Shown here: piece after piece, positions 1 through 5,574 of the stretch
Layout: each line of letters begins with the position of its first letter
Numbering within the stretch: position 1 is the stretch's first letter
NCBI GenBank assembly: GCA_003453835.1
Contig: DMMN01000051.1
Coordinates: 1-7,770, forward strand
Length of the DNA stretch: 7,770 bases
Origin: Bacteroidota bacterium
GTDB lineage: Bacteria; Bacteroidota; Ignavibacteria; UBA10030
Direction of reading: 5' to 3'
The notes under the pieces: model-generated
Databases searched by the model: none
What the model was told of the DNA's origin: nothing
Seen by the model: the letters and a program-made list of their open reading frames with translations, nothing else
Position numbers and translations under genes: made by a program

Positions 1-1438
1 GATACGTCTCGATAAATCCAGAGAACTGCCTGGCCGCTTCTTTGTACTTCTTGAGCTTGTAGAGACACCAGCCAACCTGATAGCTCGAGGTGACTTTCCC
101 TTCGAACGGTGGATTCCCCTTTGTCAAGGCGCTCTGGAATGCCGCCCTCGCCCCTTCGTAATCCCCTTCGCCAATCAGAGATTCAGCCAACATCTGGTAT
201 GAGTCTGAAACAACATCACTCGCCGGATACTCTTTCACCAGTCTGCTGAAGAAAGCTTGCGCTTCTTGCGACTTCTTTTGTTCAAAGAGAATCATTCCGG
301 CATCGAACAAGGCATTGTCAGCAAAGTCGCCGTTCGGATGATCGGCAAAGGCACGCGTGAACGACCGCAAGGCAATCTCCCGATTTCCCTGGAGTTTTTC
401 CGACACTCCTTTCCGATAGAGGGCGGCATGCGCCAACGCATCCGAGGTATCGACAAGCGTTCCAAACGTTTCGGCAGCTTTGGAGAAATCCTTTTGCTTC
501 AGCATCGTCCAACCCAAGGCATACCTGACTTCCCTTGTCAATTTGTGGCCGGGATATGATCCAAGGAACGCCTCGTACTCCTTTCGGGCGGATTCGAATT
601 CGTTGAGATGGTAGAAGGACTCGGCGATCAGATAATCTGCCTCAGCCTTTTGATCCGCTGGTTCAATCGTGGATCTGGACGCCGACAATTCCTCGATGGC
701 GTGCTTGTATTCCTTCAAGTGATAGTAACACTCGCCTATTCTTACCTTCGAAGCCGCCGTGAGGCTGCTCTGAGGAAACTCTTGAACGACTTTCCGATAC
801 GTGGTGGCGGCTTTTGCGTGATCCCCCCTTCGTTGATTCGTCCACGCAACAGAGTACAACGCGAAGTCTCTCAACCGATTGTTCGGATAATTCTCGTAGG
901 AGAGCAGGTAGTATTTTGCCGCTTTCTCGTACTCTGCCTGTTTGAAGAAAAGCTCCCCGATCCAATAGGCTGCTTCACCTGCCAAAGGGCTCTCCCCGTG
1001 CCCTTCCATGACAGCTTTGTAAGCCGAGATCGCGTCGTCGGTCTTCTTGAGCTTGACGTTCGTGTCGCCAAGCCGGAAGTATGCGTTGTCGGTCATGTTC
1101 GAAGACGGAAACCTGCGGACGAAATCAGCAAATCCCTTCACGGCGAGATCGTATTGTTCCTGCTGGAAGAGACACTCGGTTCGGAGGAAATGCGCGTCGG
1201 GTTGCTTGAGACTGCTCGGATATCTATCGATGAATTTCGAAAGCTCCTCGCCCGCAAGCTGGAACAGACCGTCCTTGTACAGACCGTAAGCAAAAGCATA
1301 GTCCTGCTCTTCGGCGATTGTGGCTTTGGGAGCCAGCGGAACCTGAGCGGCCAACGTTGAAACAGCTAGAGTGATAGGAATGAGAAGAGAGAAGATCGGA
1401 GAAAACCAAAGCCCTGCCGTGGAGGGGGACTTCACCAT
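1..1438 (-). CDS. Exported tetratricopeptide-repeat protein, C-terminus cut by window edge
   Basis: This frame is open from an ATG at 1438 to the window edge: 479 codons with no stop and no frameshift. The first 31 residues look like a cleavable signal peptide (hydrophobic run, then TLAA before Gln32), so the product should be periplasmic or outer-membrane associated. The rest is a helical repeat array with a period of 36-37 residues. A Pro-containing turn recurs at residues 73 (YPSS), 110 (FPSS), 184 (YPNN), 221 (FPQS), 295 (YPGH), 367 (HPNG) and 404 (YPAS), with degenerate copies between, giving about 11 TPR-like units in the visible part. Such arrays mediate protein-protein contacts, as in the YbgF/CpoB and BamD families; I cannot assign it to either. 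A weak AGG lies 7 bases before the ATG. It starts 220 bases after carB-C and probably has its own promoter. The family call is firm; the specific role is unknown. Confidence 0.88.
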   Translation of the reverse strand, partial: MVKSPSTAGLWFSPIFSLLIPITLAVSTLAAQVPLAPKATIAEEQDYAFAYGLYKDGLFQLAGEELSKFIDRYPSSLKQPDAHFLRTECLFQQEQYDLAVKGFADFVRRFPSSNMTDNAYFRLGDTNVKLKKTDDAISAYKAVMEGHGESPLAGEAAYWIGELFFKQAEYEKAAKYYLLSYENYPNNRLRDFALYSVAWTNQRRGDHAKAATTYRKVVQEFPQSSLTAASKVRIGECYYHLKEYKHAIEELSASRSTIEPADQKAEADYLIAESFYHLNEFESARKEYEAFLGSYPGHKLTREVRYALGWTMLKQKDFSKAAETFGTLVDTSDALAHAALYRKGVSEKLQGNREIALRSFTRAFADHPNGDFADNALFDAGMILFEQKKSQEAQAFFSRLVKEYPASDVVSDSYQMLAESLIGEGDYEGARAAFQSALTKGNPPFEGKVTSSYQVGWCLYKLKKYKEAARQFSGFIETY

Positions 1439-1464
1439 TCAAATACCTAGCGGTTCGAGCTTAA

Positions 1465-1470
1465 AGTATA
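1465..1470 (-). promoter_or_regulatory. Possible -10 element for the TPR protein gene
   Basis: On the minus strand the hexamer TATACT lies 26 bases before the ATG at 1438, in an A/T-rich patch of the gap after carB-C. It matches a sigma70-like -10 box well. No good -35 is seen at the usual distance (only GTTAAT-like sequence), so this is a tentative call based on composition and position. Confidence 0.25.
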
Positions 1471-1535
1471 GTTTGAGGTGATTGAATTAACGCCCTAATT
1501 TAACCGATTCCGTTCTGGAAGTCAAGAAGAAGCCC

Positions 1536-1605
1536 AAAAATATTGAGGAATCCTCGCTGCGAGTCTCTCGATCAAGCGGGATCGCATCCCGATAATCCCT
1601 TGATC
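1536..1605 (-). terminator. Possible terminator region after carB-C
   Basis: Two inverted repeats follow the carB-C stop on the minus strand. The first has an outer 7-bp stem (1570-1576 with 1599-1605) and an inner 6-bp stem with a 3-base loop (1577-1582 with 1586-1591), separated by a one-sided 7-base bulge. The second is a short GAGG-ATT-CCTC stem (1545-1555) followed by AATATTTTT (1544-1536). The long hairpin lacks an adjacent T-run and the stem with the T-run is short, so efficiency is uncertain. The rest of the 220-base gap shows no gene. Confidence 0.35.
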
Positions 1606-1658
1606 CTTAGACGATACGAAGAGGTGTTTTGGCGGGTCTTACTGAAAGAGGATGGGGC

Positions 1659-3482
1659 TTACGCCTCGATTTCGCTATGGTACTCTTGCAGGCTTTTGAC
1701 GGAGAGATTACCGAGCTTCTGCCTCTCGATACCTTTGACTGCCGTGGCGGCGGCAGAGAGTGTCGTAATGAAGGAGACCTTGTGCTCAATTGCTGCCCAG
1801 CCGATGGCGTACTCATCGTAGCGGGAAGATTCACCGAGCGGCGTGTTGATGACGAGCTGAACCTCGCCATTCTTGATGTGGTCGACGACGTTCGGCCTTC
1901 CTTCGTTCACCTTGAATACCGTCTCGCATTCGATGTCGTGGAGATTGAGAAAGCGAGCCGTTCCCTCGGTCGCCACCATCGAGAAGCCAAGTTCTATGTA
2001 GTCGCGCACGATGCCCAGCGTGATATCATTCTTATCACTATTGTTGACGCTAATGAAGACCCTTCCCCCCGTGGGCAAGGTATTGCCAGCTCCCATTTGA
2101 GCTTTCGCAATCGCGTCCCCAAAGGTGGAAGAAATCCCCATGACTTCTCCGGTCGAGCGCATCTCGGGTCCAAGGAAGACTGGGACACGCGGGAATTTCG
2201 AGAACGGAAATACTGCTTCTTTTACCGAGATATGTCGCACCTTCCGGAAGTCGAAGTTCTTTACCCCCAGATCTTCAAGCGAACGTCCGACCATCACCTT
2301 CGCGGCGATCTTCGCAAGCGGAACGCCGGTGGCTTTGCTCACAAACGGAACAGTTCGTGACGCCCGCGGATTGACTTCAAGAACGTAGACAATCCCTTCT
2401 TTCATCGCGAATTGGACATTGATGAGGCCGACAACTTTCAACGCCTTTGCCAACCGGACCGTGTATGATCGAAGCTCCTCGAGGTTCTTCTCCGTGATCA
2501 TATAAGGTGGGATAACACACGCACTATCGCCGGAGTGGATCCCGGCCTCTTCGATGTGCTCCATCACTCCGCCGATGAGAACGTCCTTGCCGTCGCTCAC
2601 GGCATCTACATCAAATTCAAACGCGTCTTCAAGAAACTTATCGATCAAAACGGGGTGCTCGGGCGAGACGTCCACCGCCTTCTTCATGTACTCCCGGACG
2701 GAGTCGCCGTTGTAGCAAATCTCCATCGCTCTCCCTCCAAGAACGTACGAGGGACGCACGAGGACCGGATAGCCGATCTGTTCTGCAACCAGCACGGCAT
2801 TGTTGACGGAATAGGCCGTACCGTACATCGGGTGCGGGATTTTGAGTTTTCGCAACAGCGCTCCGAAGCGCTCACGGTCTTCCGCCAAGTCAATTCCTTC
2901 CGGCGATGTTCCGAGAATCTGAACTCCGTTTTCTTCGAGCGCCTTGGCGATTTTCAACGGCGTCTGGCCTCCGAAGCTCACGATCACCCCAAAGGGCTGC
3001 TCGTGATCACAGATGTTCAACACATCTTCCAGCGTGAGCGGCTCGAAGTACAGCTTGTCCGTGGTGTCGTAATCCGTTGAGACCGTCTCCGGATTACAGT
3101 TGATCATGATCGTCTCGATCCCCTCTTCTTCGAGCGCGTAGACGCCATGGACACAACAGTAATCGAATTCTATCCCCTGCCCGATTCTGTTCGGACCGCC
3201 ACCCAGAATCACGACCTTCTTCCGAGCACTTCGTATAGATTCGTTTTCCTGGTCATACGTCGAGTAGTGATACGGGGTATGGGCTTCGAACTCCGCCGCA
3301 CACGTATCGACGGTCTTGAAGACGGGCACAATACCGAGTTGCTTGCGGAGTAGTCGGATGGACTTCTCCGTCGTCCCCCAGATGTGCGCAAGCTGGCGGT
3401 CGGAAAAACCGTACTGCTTTGCCTTGACGAGAACCTCTTTAGTGATGCGGCTTGGGGTCTTTGTCTTCCGGTTTGTCTTCAT
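1659..3482 (-). CDS. carB: Carbamoyl-phosphate synthase large subunit, C-terminal half (split CarB)
   Basis: This 607-residue chain corresponds to the second half of CarB, which makes carbamoyl phosphate for pyrimidine and arginine synthesis in the cytoplasm. Residues about 13-70 continue the oligomerization domain (GFSDRQLA, then VDTCAAEF at 58-65). Residues 88-200 are the second pre-ATP-grasp domain (GGGPNRIGQGIEFDYCC, 94-110). Residues about 205-400 are the carbamate-phosphorylating ATP-grasp (RPSYVLGGRAMEI at 243-255, EVNPRASRTVPF at 369-380). Residues about 468-595 are the MGS-like allosteric domain. By alignment from memory, S478, K484, T505, T508, K524 and N546 fall where E. coli CarB binds UMP/IMP, so feedback control may be kept. 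The first 12 residues ([12 protein letters not shown]) look unlike CarB and are encoded inside the end of the upstream gene. The ATG at 3482 is the only good start; an in-frame stop lies about 18 codons upstream, and the ribosome site (GGGGAC) is weak and close. The family call is near certain. Confidence 0.96.
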   Translation of the reverse strand: MKTNRKTKTPSRITKEVLVKAKQYGFSDRQLAHIWGTTEKSIRLLRKQLGIVPVFKTVDTCAAEFEAHTPYHYSTYDQENESIRSARKKVVILGGGPNRIGQGIEFDYCCVHGVYALEEEGIETIMINCNPETVSTDYDTTDKLYFEPLTLEDVLNICDHEQPFGVIVSFGGQTPLKIAKALEENGVQILGTSPEGIDLAEDRERFGALLRKLKIPHPMYGTAYSVNNAVLVAEQIGYPVLVRPSYVLGGRAMEICYNGDSVREYMKKAVDVSPEHPVLIDKFLEDAFEFDVDAVSDGKDVLIGGVMEHIEEAGIHSGDSACVIPPYMITEKNLEELRSYTVRLAKALKVVGLINVQFAMKEGIVYVLEVNPRASRTVPFVSKATGVPLAKIAAKVMVGRSLEDLGVKNFDFRKVRHISVKEAVFPFSKFPRVPVFLGPEMRSTGEVMGISSTFGDAIAKAQMGAGNTLPTGGRVFISVNNSDKNDITLGIVRDYIELGFSMVATEGTARFLNLHDIECETVFKVNEGRPNVVDHIKNGEVQLVINTPLGESSRYDEYAIGWAAIEHKVSFITTLSAAATAVKGIERQKLGNLSVKSLQEYHSEIEA

Positions 3483-3954
3483 GTCCCCGCAGTTCGTTGT
3501 AATGTCTGATTTGCTCAGCCGTGAGAAGCTGCTTCATTCGAAGATGGGCTTGGAGATGAATGAACCGAAGATCGGCGCGCATCTTTCCGATCTGTTCAAG
3601 TCTCGACCGAAGAATCTTCTCGTTGATCGTCCCTGCTTCGAACAATTTGTTCAGTTCCTCCTCGGCCTGGACGACTTCTTCCCCCTTAGCCGAGGCGGAG
3701 ATCTTTACGAGATTCTCCAGCGCTTCAGTCTTTTTCACCTGATCACGCGACAGCCCCAGTTGATCTTTCAACTCGAGCACGTGTTTGGGCCCGGGATACC
3801 CGTTTTCCTCCGCATAGGCAGCCAATCCCATCCCCAAGCCCTTCAATAGTCCTTCGCGGTCGGAAGGTACGGTTGGCTGAACCTGTCCCGGCAGCCGCGA
3901 TACGAGGAGAGTAAGGGAAAGACCCAAGAGCCACACTCTATGTGCGATACGCAT
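3439..3954 (-). CDS. Spy/CpxP-like periplasmic LTxxQ protein lying between the two carB halves
   Basis: This is a 171-residue protein from the ATG at 3954. Residues 1-23 form a typical signal peptide (basic MRIAHR, then [11 protein letters not shown]); there is no lipobox Cys, and no Cys anywhere. The mature part is small, charged and strongly helical. It carries two LTxxQ-type motifs, LSRDQ (68-72) and LTAEQ (144-148), in the arrangement of the Spy/CpxP/ZraP family, whose members are periplasmic chaperones or envelope-stress and metal sensors. The tail (157-171) is rich in Asp/Glu/Lys/Pro/His and ends in His-His. A TTG at 3978 would add 8 residues, but the ATG is preferred because GAAGAGG precedes it at 6 bases. 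The gene overlaps carB-N by 17 bases and carB-C by 44, in a different frame from both. Its compartment does not match that of its neighbours, so a direct role in carbamoyl phosphate synthesis is doubtful. The family call rests on motifs and architecture; function is unproven. Confidence 0.8.
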   Translation of the reverse strand: MRIAHRVWLLGLSLTLLVSRLPGQVQPTVPSDREGLLKGLGMGLAAYAEENGYPGPKHVLELKDQLGLSRDQVKKTEALENLVKISASAKGEEVVQAEEELNKLFEAGTINEKILRSRLEQIGKMRADLRFIHLQAHLRMKQLLTAEQIRHYNELRGHEDKPEDKDPKPHH

Positions 3955-5458
3955 GCAGTTCCTCTTCGAAGTCGACAATCTGTTTCACGTTGTGCAGAAA
4001 CCAGGGATCAATCTTCGTCACCTGAAACAACTCACTTATGGAAGCCCCGAGCTGGAAGGCATATCGGAGATAGAAGACGTTGTCCGGCTTCGGCATCTTT
4101 AGTCTGTCCATCACTTTCTTCTTCCACTCCACCTTCTTCTGCTCAGAGAGATCGCGAACGTTGACGATGTCTTTCCCGTCCGCCCCGAGGCCGAATCTGC
4201 CCTGCTCAAGCGAGCGGAGCGCTTTCTGAAAGGCCTCCTTAAACGTTCGACCGATCGCCATCGCCTCACCGACGGACTTCATTTGAACGCCCAATGTTTC
4301 ATCGACGCCCTTGAATTTCTCGAAATCCCAACGCGGGATCTTGACGACACAGTAGTCGATCGTCGGCTCAAAAGAAGCAGGAGTCTCTTTGGTGATATCG
4401 TTGGGAATCTCGTCGAGCGTATAGCCGACAGCAAGCTTGGCGGCGATTTTCGCGATCGGGAAGCCGGTCGCCTTCGAAGCGAGCGCCGAGGAGCGGGACA
4501 CGCGGGGATTCATCTCGATGACGAGCAGCCGACCCGTGTTCGGATCGACCGCGAACTGGATGTTCGATCCTCCGGTTTCGACGCCGATCTCCCGAATGAT
4601 CTTCTTGGCGGCGTCGCGCATGACTTGGTACTCTTTGTCCGTGAGCGTCTGCGCCGGCGCGACTGTTATGGAATCCCCGGTGTGAACACCCATCGGATCG
4701 AAGTTCTCAATCGAGCAGATGATGACCACATTGTCCTTGAGATCCCTCATGACCTCAAGCTCGTACTCCTTCCACCCGATCACCGATTCTTCAATCAGCG
4801 CCTGGTGGATCGGACTGCTGGAGAGACCATGCTCCACCTTTTCGCGGAACTCCTCGGCGTTGTACGCCGTGCCGCCGCCCGTTCCGCCCAGCGTAAACGA
4901 GGGGCGTATGATGAGTGGGAAACCAATCTCTTCGGCAATCTTAAGGGCTTCGTCGAGCGAGTGAACGAATCCACCACGGGAGGTCTCCAGACCGATTGCC
5001 GCCATGGCTTCCTGAAACAATTCGCGATCTTCGGCTTTCTTGATCGCCTCGAGCTTGGCCCCGATCAGCTCGACTCCATATTTCTTCAGAACCCCGCTTT
5101 CCGCCAGCGCCACCGCTGTATTCAACGCAGTCTGGCCTCCCATCGTCGGAAGAATGACGTCGGGACGTTCTCTCTCGATGATCTTTTCGACGAACTCCGG
5201 CGTGATTGGTTCCACATACGTGGCATCGGCCAGGTCCGGGTCGGTCATGATCGTGGCAGGATTGCTGTTGATGAGGATAACCCGATAGCCTTCTTCTTTC
5301 AAGACCTTGCAGGCCTGGGTTCCGGAGTAGTCAAATTCGCACGCTTGGCCAATGACGATGGGACCGGGACCGATAATGAGGATGGACTTGATGTCTATAC
5401 GCTTGGGCAATTCCTTGACCGCAGAGAGATCGGATAATGTTCCCTTGAATTGGGGCAC
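3938..5458 (-). CDS. carB: Carbamoyl-phosphate synthase large subunit, N-terminal half (split CarB)
   Basis: This 506-residue chain is the first half of CarB, the part that activates bicarbonate with ATP and then makes carbamate. Residues about 21-140 are the pre-ATP-grasp domain ([17 protein letters not shown], 30-46; MGGQTALN, 106-113). Residues about 145-355 are the first ATP-grasp ([12 protein letters not shown], 185-196; [18 protein letters not shown], 315-332). Residues about 400-503 enter the helical oligomerization domain and end at [19 protein letters not shown]. An E. coli-type protein would continue from here into the part found in carB-C; here a TAG stops it at 3938. GTG at 5458 is the most upstream start, with stops just before it, but it has no clear ribosome site and abuts a -10-like box. 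A TTG at 5410 (LPKRIDIKS) matches the E. coli start better. Both catalytic halves survive as separate chains, so this looks like a working split enzyme, not a pseudogene. carA is not adjacent on either side within the window. Confidence 0.96.
   Translation of the reverse strand: MPQFKGTLSDLSAVKELPKRIDIKSILIIGPGPIVIGQACEFDYSGTQACKVLKEEGYRVILINSNPATIMTDPDLADATYVEPITPEFVEKIIERERPDVILPTMGGQTALNTAVALAESGVLKKYGVELIGAKLEAIKKAEDRELFQEAMAAIGLETSRGGFVHSLDEALKIAEEIGFPLIIRPSFTLGGTGGGTAYNAEEFREKVEHGLSSSPIHQALIEESVIGWKEYELEVMRDLKDNVVIICSIENFDPMGVHTGDSITVAPAQTLTDKEYQVMRDAAKKIIREIGVETGGSNIQFAVDPNTGRLLVIEMNPRVSRSSALASKATGFPIAKIAAKLAVGYTLDEIPNDITKETPASFEPTIDYCVVKIPRWDFEKFKGVDETLGVQMKSVGEAMAIGRTFKEAFQKALRSLEQGRFGLGADGKDIVNVRDLSEQKKVEWKKKVMDRLKMPKPDNVFYLRYAFQLGASISELFQVTKIDPWFLHNVKQIVDFEEELHAYRT
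3961..3967 (-). promoter_or_regulatory. Ribosome binding site that decides the Spy-like gene start
   Basis: On the minus strand GAAGAGG ends 6 bases before the ATG at 3954 and lies inside the final codons of carB-N. It is a strong Shine-Dalgarno match. It favours this ATG over the upstream TTG at 3978 and indicates that the gene is translated on its own rather than by read-through. Confidence 0.6.
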
Positions 5459-5487
5459 AATATATTACTAAACTGCTCGTTAATCAA
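5459..5487 (-). promoter_or_regulatory. Candidate promoter of the carB-N / Spy-like / carB-C cluster
   Basis: On the minus strand TTGATT (5487-5482) and TATATT (5464-5459) are separated by exactly 17 bases, a good sigma70-like arrangement just downstream of the preceding gene's terminator. The -10 box directly abuts the GTG at 5458. A transcript from it would begin near 5452, inside the annotated first codons. Either the true start codon is further in (TTG at 5410), or the real promoter lies upstream of this match. Confidence 0.4.
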
Positions 5488-5519
5488 CAGGGCGCGCAAA
5501 CTCATTTCTTCTCACGACG

Positions 5520-5560
5520 AAAAAAGATCGCGGATCGAAGCCGGAAGGAAAACTGATCTT
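5520..5560 (-). terminator. Rho-independent-type terminator after the M1 peptidase gene
   Basis: Fifteen bases after the peptidase stop, the minus strand carries AAGATC (5560-5555) that can pair with GATCTT (5529-5524). A smaller GATC-CGC-GATC hairpin (5536-5526) lies within, and a run of six T (5525-5520) follows directly. The stems are modest, but the position, T-run and change of gene function support termination here. Confidence 0.5.
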
Positions 5561-5574
5561 GCGTGTGCGGCGAC

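Noticed and set aside
608..1360. Plus-strand ORF of 250 codons
   Set aside because: It lies opposite the TPR gene, whose minus-strand frame is unbroken, has a signal peptide and shows regular 36-37-residue repeats. The plus-strand product resembles no known family.
1629..2360. Plus-strand ORF of 243 codons
   Set aside because: It is antisense to the conserved MGS and ATP-grasp coding sequence of carB-C, with no independent support.
3489..3961. Shared GAACTGC just before the Spy-like ATG and before the carB-C ATG, as a possible insertion duplication
   Set aside because: Only 7 bases match, the distances to the two ATGs differ, and each copy is explained by ordinary Glu-Leu codons. Too short to call a target-site duplication.
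4283..5437. Long plus-strand ORF of 384 codons opposite carB-N
   Set aside because: It is the antisense shadow of a clearly conserved gene; its translation is Arg/Asp-rich with no recognisable domain and no ribosome site.
1659..5458. carB as a pseudogene broken by frameshift
   Set aside because: Both halves keep every conserved motif, have their own start codons, and lack internal stops. The gap contains an intact, well-formed gene with a good ribosome site rather than decayed sequence.
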